Positions 8,419 through 18,880 of a stretch of DNA of 38,238 nucleotides are shown here, piece by piece (the first letter of the stretch is position 1; each line of letters begins with the position of its first letter). The notes below the pieces were generated by a model. It made no database searches. It saw nothing but the letters and a program-made list of their open reading frames with translations, and was not told where the DNA came from. A program made the translations under genes and the position numbers. Where the stretch lies: the NCBI GenBank assembly GCA_036351575.1, contig JAZBPJ010000023.1, positions 1-38,238 on the forward strand. Reading direction: 5' to 3'. Source of the stretch: JABDPF01 sp036351575. Lineage in GTDB: Bacteria > Pseudomonadota > Gammaproteobacteria > Xanthomonadales > SZUA-36.

Positions 8419-9210
8419 TTGCGTTACGCCATCGGTATCGAGTACGACGGAAGCGGGTTCCTGGGCTGGCAGATACAGCGCCAGGAGCCGACCGTGCAGG
8501 GCGTGCTGGAGGCCGCACTGGCGCGGGTGGCGAACCACGAGGTTCGCGTCACCGCCTGCGGGCGCACCGATTCAGGCGTTCACGCATTGTGCCAGGTGGC
8601 GCACTTCGATTCTTCCGCCGATCGTTCAGAACGCTCCTGGGTGCTCGGGCTCAACAGTCATCTGCCCGCTGGCGTCAGCGTGCTCTGGGCGCGGCCGGTC
8701 GATGAGGAGTTTCATGCCCGGTTCAGCGCTTTCGCCCGCAGTTATCGTTACCGGATACTCAACCGCTGGATCCGGCCAGGGCTGGAAAACAGCCGGGTCA
8801 GCTGGATTCGCCAACCCCTCGATGCCGAGCGCATGAACGCGGCGGCCGGCAGCCTGCTGGGCGAGCATGATTTTTCCTCTTTCCGCGCGGCGAACTGCCA
8901 GGCGACGCATCCGGTGCGCGAAGTGCAGGAGATCTCGGTGCGGCGCGACGGCGACGAACTGTGCCTGGATGTGACCGCCAACGGTTTTCTCTATCACATG
9001 GTCCGCAATATCGCCGGCAGCCTGATACGCGTGGGGACCGGTGAAGCGTCGGTCGACTGGGTTGCTGAATTGCTCGCGGCCCGTGACCGCACCCTGGCGG
9101 CGCCCACCGCTTCTCCCGAAGGACTGTATTTCATTGGCGCGCGATTTCCGCGACACTATGCGCTTCCGGATGGAGCGATCGCGTTTCCGCGTGGCAAAGG
9201 ACTTACATGA
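8419..9210 (+). CDS. truA: tRNA pseudouridine(38-40) synthase TruA
   Basis: Makes pseudouridine at positions 38-40 of the anticodon stem-loop. The 263 residues are near E. coli TruA (270). The catalytic Asp51 sits in CGRTDSGVHA. The protein begins MRYAIGIEYDGSGFLGWQ, typical of the family, which supports the TTG start at 8419; no ATG or GTG gives the right N-terminus. It starts 13 bp after fimV and its stop overlaps the trpF start in an ATGA, so the two are probably translationally coupled. Confidence 0.95.
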   Translation: MRYAIGIEYDGSGFLGWQIQRQEPTVQGVLEAALARVANHEVRVTACGRTDSGVHALCQVAHFDSSADRSERSWVLGLNSHLPAGVSVLWARPVDEEFHARFSAFARSYRYRILNRWIRPGLENSRVSWIRQPLDAERMNAAAGSLLGEHDFSSFRAANCQATHPVREVQEISVRRDGDELCLDVTANGFLYHMVRNIAGSLIRVGTGEASVDWVAELLAARDRTLAAPTASPEGLYFIGARFPRHYALPDGAIAFPRGKGLT

Positions 9211-9813
9211 CAACGACCCGGGTGAAAATCTGCGGCCTGACCCGGCCGCAGGACGTTGACGCTGCCGTCCAGGCCGGTGCGGACGCCATTGGTTTTGTTT
9301 TCTCGCCGCGCAGCAAGCGCTGCGTCGGGCTGACGGAAGCGGCGCGTCTGGCCGCGCGCGTACCGGCTTTCGTCGCGCGGGTCGGGCTGTTCCTCGACCA
9401 GGACGCCGAGGCGGTCGAACGGGTTCTCGATGCGGTGCCGCTCAGCCTGTTGCAGTTTCACGGGCGCGAGGAGCAGGCCTTCTGCAAGCGCTTCGGGCGA
9501 CCCTATATCAAGGCATTGGGCATGGCTGCGCCGGACGCGATGTCGCTGGCGGCACACTACCCGGATGCAGCGGCGCTTTTGCTGGACAGCCATGAACCCG
9601 GCGGATTGGGCGGAACCGGCAAGACCTTTGCCTGGGACGCGATACCGGAAACGGGGCGCCCCGTGGTGCTGGCGGGTGGACTGACGCCGGAAAACGTCGC
9701 TCGCGCGGTACGAACCGTCAAGCCCTGGGCCGTCGACGTATCCAGCGGCGTGGAAACCGAACCGGGCGTTAAAAGCGCGGTCCGAATGAGAGCATTCATA
9801 AGAGAGGCAAAAC

Positions 9814-9824
<11 letters not shown>
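9207..9824 (+). CDS. trpF: Phosphoribosylanthranilate isomerase
   Basis: Third step of the Trp-specific branch: isomerises N-(5-phosphoribosyl)anthranilate to the deoxyribulose phosphate. This is a monofunctional (beta/alpha)8 barrel of 205 residues. The general base Cys9 (VKICGLT) and general acid Asp127 (LLLDSHEPGGLGGTG) are in place, with the phosphate-binding LAGGLTPENV near the C-terminus. It overlaps truA by 4 bases and trpB by 11. The pseudomonad-like position of trpF before accD is kept, but here trpB and trpA are inserted between them. Confidence 0.96.
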
Positions 9825-11033
<1,209 letters not shown>

Positions 11034-11037
<4 letters not shown>

Positions 11038-11846
11038 GCAACCGGATCGATCGCTGTTTCGAGAAACTGGCCGAGTCCGGCCGGACGGCGCTCATTCCTT
11101 TCATCACGGCCGGGGATCCCGAGCCGGACTGGACGGTCGATATCATGCACGCGCTGGTGCAGTCGGGCGCCGACCTGATCGAACTGGGCGTACCGTTTTC
11201 GGACCCGGCCGCGGATGGCCCGGTGATCCAGAAATCGAGCGAACGCGCTATCGCAAAAGGTGTTTCGCTGGGCTGCGTGCTCGATTACGTGCGCCTGTTC
11301 CGGGAAAACGATCCGGACACCCCGCTTGTGCTGATGGGTTATCTCAACCCGATCGAACGCCGCGGTTACGACCGCTTCGCCACGGATGCCGCTCAGGCGG
11401 GCGTCGACGGCGTGCTGCTGGTCGACTGTCCGCCCGAGGAAATGGGCCTGCTGCGCGATGGTTTCGACAAGGCCGGAATTCATTCCATCTGCCTGGTGGC
11501 GCCGACCACGACCGAGGAGCGCATGGAACGCATCGGCCGCCAGGCGGGCGGCTACCTTTATTATGTTTCGTTCAAGGGGATCACGGGCGCCGACCGGCTG
11601 GACGCTTCCACGCTGTCGCAACCGCTTGAAAAACTGCGCCGGCACAGCGGTGTGCCGGTGGCGGTCGGTTTTGGAATAAAGGACGCCGAGAGCGCGGCAG
11701 CCGTTTCCGGCAGCGCCGACGGCGTGATCATCGGCAGCGCGCTGGTCGAGACGCTGGCAGGAGCTGAATCCGCGGCGGACGCGGCCGATCGCGCACGGGG
11801 GTTTCTTGCACCGGTGCGCGCCGCAATGGACAATACGGCCCCATGA
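11034..11846 (+). CDS. trpA: Tryptophan synthase alpha chain
   Basis: Cleaves indole-3-glycerol phosphate to indole, which is channelled to TrpB. Catalytic Glu50 (LIELGVPFSDP) and Asp61 (AADGPVIQ) are both present in this 270-residue TIM barrel. The phosphate-binding GFGIKDAE and ADGVIIGSALVE segments lie near the C-terminus. ATGA overlaps occur at both ends, with trpB and with accD. trpC, trpD and trpE are not in this window. Confidence 0.97.
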
Positions 11847-12733
11847 GCTGGTTGCAGAAATTAATGCCTTCCCGCATACGCACCGAGGGCGGAAGCAAGC
11901 GCAACGTTCCGGAGGGACTGTGGAGCAAGTGCAGCAGCTGCACGGCCGTTCTGTACCGTCCGGAGCTGGAGCGCAGTCTCAACGTCTGCCCCAAGTGCGG
12001 AATGCACATGCCGATCAGCGCGCGGGCCCGGCTGGACCTGTTTCTCGACCCGGACTCGATACGTGAAATCGCTGCCGGCCTGGAAGCTTCCGATCCGCTG
12101 AAGTTCAAGGACAGCAAGAAATACCGCGACCGAATAACGGCAGCCCAGAAGAAAACCGGCGAAAACGATGCGCTCATCGCGGCGTCCGGCAAGCTGCATG
12201 GACGGGGCATCGTCGTCTGCGCCTTCGAGTTCGGCTTCATGGGCGGCTCGATGGGCTCCGTCGTCGGTGAGAAGTTTGCGCGGGCCGGCCAGCAGAGCCT
12301 CGAGACCCGTGCCCCGTTGGTGTGTTTTTCAGCCACCGGAGGTGCGCGCATGCAGGAAGGCCTGTTCTCATTGATGCAGATGGCCAAGACCAGCGCCGTG
12401 CTGGGTCGTCTAGCCGAAGCCGGCGTTCCCTTCATCTCCGTTTTGACGCATCCGACCACCGGTGGAGTGTCTGCCAGCCTGGGCATGCTGGGTGATGTGA
12501 ATATTGCCGAGCCCGGTGCCCTGATCGGGTTCGCCGGACCGCGCGTGATCGAGCAGACCGTACGTGAAAAGCTGCCCGAGGGCTTCCAGCGCAGTGAGTT
12601 CCTGCTTGAAAAAGGCGCGGTGGACATGATCGTCGACCGGCGTCATATGCGTGATGAAATTTCCCAGTTGATCGATCTGCTGACGGGCGGAAGGCGCCCC
12701 AAAACGGTCAGCGGTGAACTCGTCGCTTCCTGA
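11843..12733 (+). CDS. accD: Acetyl-CoA carboxylase carboxyltransferase subunit beta
   Basis: The zinc-containing beta subunit of the carboxyltransferase that, with AccA, makes malonyl-CoA for fatty-acid synthesis. The zinc ribbon is Cys30-x2-Cys33 ... Cys49-x2-Cys52. The crotonase-like core follows with GGSMGSVVGEK, ATGGARMQEG and TTGGVSAS. The 296 residues match the family. It overlaps trpA by 4 bases and folC by 20, in the accD-folC-dedD-cvpA-purF order shared with E. coli. Confidence 0.97.
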   Translation: MSWLQKLMPSRIRTEGGSKRNVPEGLWSKCSSCTAVLYRPELERSLNVCPKCGMHMPISARARLDLFLDPDSIREIAAGLEASDPLKFKDSKKYRDRITAAQKKTGENDALIAASGKLHGRGIVVCAFEFGFMGGSMGSVVGEKFARAGQQSLETRAPLVCFSATGGARMQEGLFSLMQMAKTSAVLGRLAEAGVPFISVLTHPTTGGVSASLGMLGDVNIAEPGALIGFAGPRVIEQTVREKLPEGFQRSEFLLEKGAVDMIVDRRHMRDEISQLIDLLTGGRRPKTVSGELVAS

Positions 12734-14045
12734 TACTTCATCCGCCCCGGCGCTGCCGAAAACCCTCGACGGCTGGCTCAGGCTGATCGAGCGCCGCCAC
12801 CACACGGCGGTGGATCTCGGGCTGGACCGCTGCGCGGCCGTCTGGCGAAGGATGGGTTCCCCCATGCCGGGTCAGCAGGTGTACGTCGTTGCCGGGACCA
12901 ACGGCAAGGGCTCGACCGTTGCCACTTTGTGCAGCCTGCTGGACAGTCTCGGCTACCGCATCGGCAGCTATACCACGCCCCACATCCACGAATACAACGA
13001 ACGTGTCCGGCTCGGGCGCCAGGTGGTCGATGACCAGACGCTGGTGAACGCGTTCGAGCAGGTAGAGGCCGCGCGCGGTGATACCAGCCTGAGTTATTTC
13101 GAATTCGGAACCCTGGCGGCGATCCGCATCCTGGCCGACCATGGGCTCGACTTCGCCGTTATGGAGATAGGCCTTGGCGGGCGTCTCGACGCAGTGAATG
13201 TGCTGGACTCCGATTGCGCGGTGATCACGCCGATCGGGCTCGATCACCAGGAGTACCTGGGCCCGGACCTGGACTCCATCGGCCGTGAAAAAGCCGGCAT
13301 CATGCGGCCCGGAAAAGCGGTGGTCTGCGGAGACCCGAACCCGCCGTCCAGCGTGGTTGCCACGGCCAGGGAACTGGCTGCGCCGATGCGCGTCATCGGA
13401 CGTGACTTTTCCATCGAACCCGGTGAGCAGTCCGCGCTCTACCGGGTTGGCGGCAAGGTGCTGGAACTGCCGCTGCCGGTCCTGTACGGAGGACACCAGC
13501 TCAACAACGCTGTGACGGCGTTGGCCGCCCTGCTGGAACTGGTTCCCGAGGCGTCGTTGCAGCCCGACAAACTGGCCCATGGCCTGCGTTCGGTTGACCT
13601 GAAAGGCCGGCTGGAACGGGTGAGAGAGTATCCGAGCGTCTGGATCGACGTCGGCCACAATCCGCTGGGAGCCCGCGTCGTGGCGCGGGCGCTGAGCAAG
13701 CGGGGCGGCAACGGCGGTCAGTGCATCCGCTGCGTGCTCGCGATGCTGGCGGACAAGGACGCCGCGAAAGTGGCGCGGGAACTGTCACGGGTCGTTAGCC
13801 ACTGGTATTGCGCGGGTCTGGACGGCGATCGCGGTCAGTCGGGCCGCCGTCTTGCAGGGCGCGTAGGGAATGCCGTTCGGGGCGCCAGCGTGCGGGTATT
13901 CGACCGTGTCGAGGAAGCGCTGAGCGCTGCCCTCGTGGAGGCGCAGCCGACGGACGCGGTGCTGGTTTTCGGCTCTTTTCATACCGCCGACGAAGCCCGT
14001 CGCATGATGGTAAACTGGCCATCCATTGAACGGCTGGAAGAGTGA
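12714..14045 (+). CDS. folC: Bifunctional dihydrofolate synthase / folylpolyglutamate synthase
   Basis: Adds glutamate to dihydropteroate and then to folates, using ATP. The Mur-ligase-type P-loop is GTNGKGST (61-68). TTPHIHEYNERVRL, MEIGLGGRLDAVN and the DVGHNP motif of the C-terminal domain are also present. The 443 residues are within the usual range. The GTG start at 12714 lies inside accD (20-base overlap); it gives a short extra N-terminus before LDGWL, and no closer start is better supported. Confidence 0.94.
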   Translation: MNSSLPDTSSAPALPKTLDGWLRLIERRHHTAVDLGLDRCAAVWRRMGSPMPGQQVYVVAGTNGKGSTVATLCSLLDSLGYRIGSYTTPHIHEYNERVRLGRQVVDDQTLVNAFEQVEAARGDTSLSYFEFGTLAAIRILADHGLDFAVMEIGLGGRLDAVNVLDSDCAVITPIGLDHQEYLGPDLDSIGREKAGIMRPGKAVVCGDPNPPSSVVATARELAAPMRVIGRDFSIEPGEQSALYRVGGKVLELPLPVLYGGHQLNNAVTALAALLELVPEASLQPDKLAHGLRSVDLKGRLERVREYPSVWIDVGHNPLGARVVARALSKRGGNGGQCIRCVLAMLADKDAAKVARELSRVVSHWYCAGLDGDRGQSGRRLAGRVGNAVRGASVRVFDRVEEALSAALVEAQPTDAVLVFGSFHTADEARRMMVNWPSIERLEE

Positions 14046-14054
14046 GCTGACCGC

Positions 14055-14981
14055 ATGGATATTGCGCTGAAGCAGAGGCTGGTCGGTGCGAGCGTGCTGG
14101 TCGCACTGGCCGTGGTAGTCATTCCCATGCTGCTTGGCGGGCGGCCGGAAGACCCGGCCGATACCCGTCGCATCGAGGTGCCGGAGCCGCCTTCCGGAAC
14201 GAAATTCGAAACCCGTCGGTACCCGGTCGGCGAGAAGGTTCAGCCGGCGCAGACGGAACCGGCCCCGGTCATCAACCTGCCCGAACCCGAACAGGTGTCT
14301 GAAGAAACGCTCACGGAACAGGCAGACGCGCAAACGCTTGCCGATGACCCGCCATCGCAGGCAGATGTTTCCCCGGCTGCCGGCGAGACGGATGAGAGCA
14401 TTGTAAAAGAGGTCGCCGGGCCAGGAATCACAACCCGGGAGCCCGGCCCGGTCGATGCGCCTGCCGCCAGCGGACGGTACCTGGTGCAGGTCGCCAGTTT
14501 TCTGTCGAAAAACCGTGCCGAGGCGATCGGAGGGCAGTTGATCGAAGCGGGGTATGCGCTGCAGTCGGATACCGTGACCGCGGATGCCGGAACCCTGTAC
14601 CGTGTTCGCGTCGGCCCCTTCGCAACGGAAAACGAGGCCTATAGCGCGGTTGCCGCCATAAAATCAGAACTGGGCGACGTGAAACCGCGCATCGTGGACC
14701 TTGAACCCAGCCAGTCTGCGCCGGTCACGCAGCCCTCGGACCCGATGGTTCGCTGGGTGGTTCAGGTCGCCGTGTTGTCCAGCGCGGGCAAGGCGGACGA
14801 ACTGGTCGCACAGCTCAAGCTCGAAGGCCTCGAAGCTTACCGGGAAACCATCGAGCGCAACGGCTCGCAGATGCACCGCGTGCGCGTCGGGCCGTTTATC
14901 GAACGCGAGGCAGCCATTCGTGTCGATGAACTGATCGGGCAGCGCTTGTCGATCGATGCCATGGTCATGAGCGCCGACTGA
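14055..14981 (+). CDS. DedD-like cell-division protein with two SPOR domains
   Basis: A 308-residue protein with one N-terminal membrane helix (about 8-28) and a long Pro/Glu-rich periplasmic linker (30-138). Two tandem SPOR domains follow, at about 139-216 (YLVQVASFLSKNRAEA ... YRVRVGPF) and 230-306 (WVVQVAVLSSAGKADE ... HRVRVGPF). SPOR domains bind denuded septal peptidoglycan. The position between folC and cvpA is that of dedD, a nonessential division gene, but E. coli DedD has a single SPOR domain. The internal duplication is plain in the sequence; a division role is inferred from family and synteny. Confidence 0.88.
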   Translation: MDIALKQRLVGASVLVALAVVVIPMLLGGRPEDPADTRRIEVPEPPSGTKFETRRYPVGEKVQPAQTEPAPVINLPEPEQVSEETLTEQADAQTLADDPPSQADVSPAAGETDESIVKEVAGPGITTREPGPVDAPAASGRYLVQVASFLSKNRAEAIGGQLIEAGYALQSDTVTADAGTLYRVRVGPFATENEAYSAVAAIKSELGDVKPRIVDLEPSQSAPVTQPSDPMVRWVVQVAVLSSAGKADELVAQLKLEGLEAYRETIERNGSQMHRVRVGPFIEREAAIRVDELIGQRLSIDAMVMSAD

Positions 14982-15012
14982 ACGTGTTTCCTGCTGCGTC
15001 ATTGCGATATTC

Positions 15013-15552
15013 ATGATCTGGACGGACTACGCCATTCTCGCGCTCATTGGCCTTTCGGTGCTGGTGGGCGTTTTTCGCGGTTTCATCAAGGAAGTCTTCT
15101 CCCTGTTCGTGTGGGCGGCGGCGTTCCTGGTGGCCTACCATTTCTCCGGTGACGTGGCGCAGCTGATGGAACAGGCCGTGACCCTGCCGTCGGCCAGACT
15201 GGCCATGGGGTTTGCCGGCCTGTTTATCGCCGTCCTGCTGGTCGGGGGGCTGATCAACTACCTGCTGGGAAAACTCGTGCAGACCACCGGCCTGAGCGGC
15301 ACGGACCGTTTGCTTGGCGGCGTGTTCGGGGCCGCGCGCGGCCTGGCGCTGGTCGTGGCGCTTCTGCTGGTCAGCGGTTTCACGCCGATACCGGCCGACC
15401 CCTGGTGGAAAGAATCGGCCACGATCCAGCGCCTCATGCCGCTGGTTGAATGGAGTGCGGACCTGCTGCCGGATAACGTCGCCGAGCACCTGGACTTCGA
15501 ACCTGGCGACGAGGAAGCCGAGGCTGATGAAAGTTCCAAAGAGGACGTTTGA
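15013..15552 (+). CDS. cvpA: CvpA family inner-membrane protein
   Basis: A 179-residue membrane protein with about four helices (roughly 6-24, 27-45, 63-86 and 97-118) and an acidic C-terminal tail. VGVFRGFIKEVFSL near the N-terminus and GGVFGAARGLALV are the family hallmarks. CvpA is required for colicin V production in E. coli and affects envelope stress tolerance; its biochemical role is not settled. It sits immediately upstream of purF, as in E. coli and Pseudomonas. Confidence 0.93.
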   Translation: MIWTDYAILALIGLSVLVGVFRGFIKEVFSLFVWAAAFLVAYHFSGDVAQLMEQAVTLPSARLAMGFAGLFIAVLLVGGLINYLLGKLVQTTGLSGTDRLLGGVFGAARGLALVVALLLVSGFTPIPADPWWKESATIQRLMPLVEWSADLLPDNVAEHLDFEPGDEEAEADESSKEDV

Positions 15553-15677
15553 GGTGCAGGCTTTCAGCAAAAAATGAAAAAGGCGAGCGGATTCCGCACC
15601 GGGTCGGAAGCGCTGGCGGCAAATGGGTTAGAATGCGCGCGTGATCGCATTCAGTTGCTTAATCGGGGACGTCTGAA

Positions 15678-17153
15678 ATGTGCGGAATAGTCGGGATGGT
15701 CGGCAAAAAACGGGTCGGGCCTGCCTTGTACGACGCATTGACAATGCTGCAGCACCGCGGCCAGGACGCCGCGGGTATCGCCACGCTGGACGGGATCAGG
15801 ATCAGCCTGCACAAGAACAACGGCCTGCTGCGGGACGTTTTCCTTCCCGAACACATGGCGGCACTCAGGGGAAACGCCGGTATCGGTCACCTTCGCTACC
15901 CGACGGCCGGCCTGGACGACTCTTCCGAAGCACAACCTTTTTACGTCAACTCGCCCTATGGCATCGCGCTGGGCCACAACGGCAACCTGATCAACACCGA
16001 GGCGCTGTCGAGGGAAATGTACGACAGCGACCGCCGCCACCTGAATACGCGCTCGGATTCCGAGGTGCTGCTGAACGTGCTGGCGCACGAAATCCAGCGG
16101 CAGGCTCCGAAAAAGCTCGAACCCCGTCATGTTTTTCACGCGGTGTGCCGGGTGCACGAGCGCTGCGAGGGCGCATACTCCGCCGTGGCCCTGATCTGCG
16201 GTTTCGGCATCGTCGGCTTTCGGGACCCGCACGGAATCCGGCCGATGGTGCTCGGCAAGCGCGATACGCCAAAGGGTCGCGAGTACATCCTGGCGTCAGA
16301 AAAGGTCGCGCTTGACGTGCTCGGTTTCGACCTGCTGCGGGACGTCGAGCCCGGAGAGGCCGTCATCATTACGCTGGATGGCGAATTGCACACCGCAAAA
16401 TCCGGCGTGCCGAAGGTGCACTCACCCTGTATTTTCGAATTCGTCTACTTCGCGCGCCCGGACTCCATGATGGACGACATCTCGGTGTACAAGGCGCGGC
16501 TGCGCATGGGGCAGGCACTGGCGCGCAAGATTCTGCGCGAGCGCCCCGATCACGATATCGACGTGGTCATTCCGGTCCCGGACACGAGCCGCACCGCGGC
16601 GCTGCCCCTGGCCTATGACCTGGACGTCAAATACCGCGAGGGCTTCATCAAGAACCGCTACATCGGCCGGACTTTCATCATGCCCGGGCAAAAAGCGCGC
16701 AAGAAATCGGTGCGCCACAAGCTGAACGCGATCGACCTGGAATTCCGCAAGAAAAACGTGCTGATCGTGGACGATTCCATCGTGCGCGGCACCACGTCGA
16801 AAAAGATCATCCAGATGGCCCGGGAAGCGGGCGCGCGAAAGGTCTACTTTGCGTCCGCCTCACCGCCGGTGCGCTACGCCAACATCTACGGTATCGACAT
16901 GCCGGCGCAGTCCGAGCTGATTGCCGCCGGGCGCACGGTAGAGCAGGTGCAGGAGATACTCGGGGCGGACTGGCTGATCTACCAGGATATCGAGGACCTC
17001 GTGGAGTCCTGCCGCGAGGGTAATCCGAACATCACCCGCTTCGACACGTCCTGCTTCACCGGTGAATACGTCACCGGTGTCGAGGACGGCTATCTCGAAC
17101 GTCTCGAGCGGCAGCGCTGCGACTCTGCGAAATCCAAACGACGCTCCGCGTAG
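15678..17153 (+). CDS. purF: Amidophosphoribosyltransferase
   Basis: First committed step of purine synthesis: transfers ammonia from glutamine to PRPP. The N-terminal glutaminase nucleophile is Cys2 (MCGIVGMVG), exposed after Met removal. HRGQDAAGIAT and GIGHLRYPTAG follow. The PRPP-binding loop is VLIVDDSIVRGTTSK (361-375). The 491 residues are normal. The 125-bp gap after cvpA could hold its own promoter: TAGAAT at 15629-15634 is a possible -10 without a clear -35. I found no convincing PurR operator. Confidence 0.97.
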   Translation: MCGIVGMVGKKRVGPALYDALTMLQHRGQDAAGIATLDGIRISLHKNNGLLRDVFLPEHMAALRGNAGIGHLRYPTAGLDDSSEAQPFYVNSPYGIALGHNGNLINTEALSREMYDSDRRHLNTRSDSEVLLNVLAHEIQRQAPKKLEPRHVFHAVCRVHERCEGAYSAVALICGFGIVGFRDPHGIRPMVLGKRDTPKGREYILASEKVALDVLGFDLLRDVEPGEAVIITLDGELHTAKSGVPKVHSPCIFEFVYFARPDSMMDDISVYKARLRMGQALARKILRERPDHDIDVVIPVPDTSRTAALPLAYDLDVKYREGFIKNRYIGRTFIMPGQKARKKSVRHKLNAIDLEFRKKNVLIVDDSIVRGTTSKKIIQMAREAGARKVYFASASPPVRYANIYGIDMPAQSELIAAGRTVEQVQEILGADWLIYQDIEDLVESCREGNPNITRFDTSCFTGEYVTGVEDGYLERLERQRCDSAKSKRRSA

Positions 17154-17163
17154 TGCTCCAATC

Positions 17164-17178
17164 GGGCTAAAGCAGCCC
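17164..17178. terminator. Possible weak hairpin between convergent purF and HerA-like gene
   Basis: GGGCT-AAAGC-AGCCC forms a 5-bp stem in the 29-bp gap between the two convergent stop codons. No T-tract follows on either strand, so intrinsic termination is doubtful. Confidence 0.3.
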
Positions 17179-17182
17179 CGGA

Positions 17183-18826
17183 TCAGCGGCGCTGCCTGCG
17201 CCAGGCGTCCACGATGCGCTCGACGTCGGTCTCCTCCGGTCCGCGCGCCCACATGTTGCCGTACTCGATGCTCTGCGCATTCGGCGGCGGTGACGGCATC
17301 GTCACGTGAAAGCGCATCGGCATCGGCACCGCTTCGCCTGCCGCGATGGCTTCGCCCTGTGCCAGCGAGGGCAGGGCCTCGAGGATGCCGCGCGCGGAGT
17401 CGGGGACCAGTGAGCGTACGTATTCCTGGTCGTCAGGATTGGAAATGCGCAGGCAGATGTAGCTGCTGCATTGCGCCAGTACCGTCTCGGAGAGTTCGTT
17501 CGGCCGCTGGCTGACCACGCACAGGCCCACCGCGTATTTGCGGCCGGCCTTGGCGATGCGCTCAAAGCTTCGGCGCGTGCCCTGGTGTCCGCCCACGTGA
17601 TCCCTCGGAATATAGGCATGCGCCTCCTCGGCGACCAGGAACAGCGGAAATTCGCGACACTGCGGGTTCCAGTAATTGAATTCGAACGCCAGGCGGCCGA
17701 TCTGCGAGGTGACCGTGGGGTGTACGTCGAACGGCACCGAGCTGATGTCCAGCACCGTGACCTTGGCGGGCTTCTCGCCGAGCCCGACGAAATCGCGCAT
17801 CAGGCCCGGAAGCGACTCGGAAGAGTTGCGTTTCCGCGGTTTCAGCAGGAAATCATAGCGGGTATCGTTCAGGCGGCTCTGCAGCTTGACCAGCAGCTGG
17901 TCGAACTTGCCGGTCAGCGCGGTCTTGGACTTGCCGAAATCCGCGGTGGTTTCGTTCGCGCTCTTGAAGCGGGTAAGCAGTTCATCAAGTGAAAAATAGA
18001 TCGGCGAATCGACCGTGATGTGCCCGAGATCGAGGTGCGCATTGGCCTCGCGCTTGAGCTCCAGGATCGCGTTGCGCAGAAACGCGATCTGCACCGAGGC
18101 GTTGGGGTCGTCGCGGTCGATCAGCAGTTCGATCAGTTCCTCGTAGGTCAGCAGCCAGTAGGGTATTTCCAGGTCGCTGGCCTTGATGCAGTTGACCAGG
18201 TGCTCGGGGAAGGGCGGCCTGGTGTCCGGGTCCCAGTCTTTGCTGCCGTACTCGCCGTGCAGGTCCAGCACGATGATGTGCGCGTTCGGCATGGATTTGA
18301 GCGTGGACTGGATAAAGCTGGTCACGCTCCAGGACTTGCCGGCGCCCGACTGGCCGAGGATCGCCGCGTGGCGGCCGAAAAATGCATCCGGGTCCAGGAA
18401 GACCTCGACGTTTTCCGAGGCGCTCAGCCGGCCGACGTTGAATTTTGCCGCCGCGTACTTGGCGAACAGGACCTTGAGCGTGGCCGAGGTCACCAGGTGG
18501 ACTTCCGCACCGGTGGTGGGGTAGTGCGCGACACCGCGCTGGAAACCGCCTTGCTGGGTTATCTCGCCCAGCGGGTTCATGCGCAGCATGCGCACCAGTT
18601 CGCCGTCCGGCCCCACTTCCTGCCACATGCTCTCGACGATGACGAGCACGTAGGAGTCACCCTGGATCACCATCAGGTAGGTTCCGACCATCCCGATACG
18701 GATTTTCTCGTCGTTCAGCGTGACTTCGGGAACGAAACCTTCCTCCTCGGAGATCAGCTGGGCGACGCACTCTGCGCCGCTGGATTCGACCAGGTGGCCG
18801 ATGACAGTATTTTTTTCGTTGATCAT
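17183..18826 (-). CDS. HerA/DUF87-type ATPase (FtsK-HerA superfamily)
   Basis: A 547-residue P-loop ATPase. A beta-rich N-terminal HAS-barrel-like region (about 1-140) precedes the motor domain. Walker A is GQSGAGKS (158-165), Walker B LFLVAEEAH (395-403) and the sensor-like segment SQRPNEL (439-445). HerA proteins are hexameric DNA translocases that often act with the NurA nuclease in end resection, or with effectors such as SIR2 in phage defence. Neither partner is next to this gene; the only same-strand neighbour is a TPR protein 54 bp upstream, probably co-transcribed. I chose the ATG at 18826, which has AGGGAAG a few bases upstream; an in-frame GTG at 18862 would add twelve residues. Function beyond ATP-driven translocation is unknown. 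Confidence 0.85.
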   Translation of the reverse strand: MINEKNTVIGHLVESSGAECVAQLISEEEGFVPEVTLNDEKIRIGMVGTYLMVIQGDSYVLVIVESMWQEVGPDGELVRMLRMNPLGEITQQGGFQRGVAHYPTTGAEVHLVTSATLKVLFAKYAAAKFNVGRLSASENVEVFLDPDAFFGRHAAILGQSGAGKSWSVTSFIQSTLKSMPNAHIIVLDLHGEYGSKDWDPDTRPPFPEHLVNCIKASDLEIPYWLLTYEELIELLIDRDDPNASVQIAFLRNAILELKREANAHLDLGHITVDSPIYFSLDELLTRFKSANETTADFGKSKTALTGKFDQLLVKLQSRLNDTRYDFLLKPRKRNSSESLPGLMRDFVGLGEKPAKVTVLDISSVPFDVHPTVTSQIGRLAFEFNYWNPQCREFPLFLVAEEAHAYIPRDHVGGHQGTRRSFERIAKAGRKYAVGLCVVSQRPNELSETVLAQCSSYICLRISNPDDQEYVRSLVPDSARGILEALPSLAQGEAIAAGEAVPMPMRFHVTMPSPPPNAQSIEYGNMWARGPEETDVERIVDAWRRQRR

Positions 18827-18880
18827 CTTACTTCCCTGTTGCTTAAAGTTGTCAGAATTCACTGCCGGTCTGAGCCGGGG

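Noticed and set aside
15553..15677. PurR operator or riboswitch before purF
   Set aside because: I could not find a PurR-like palindrome or a purine-riboswitch-like fold; only a possible TAGAAT -10 is present.
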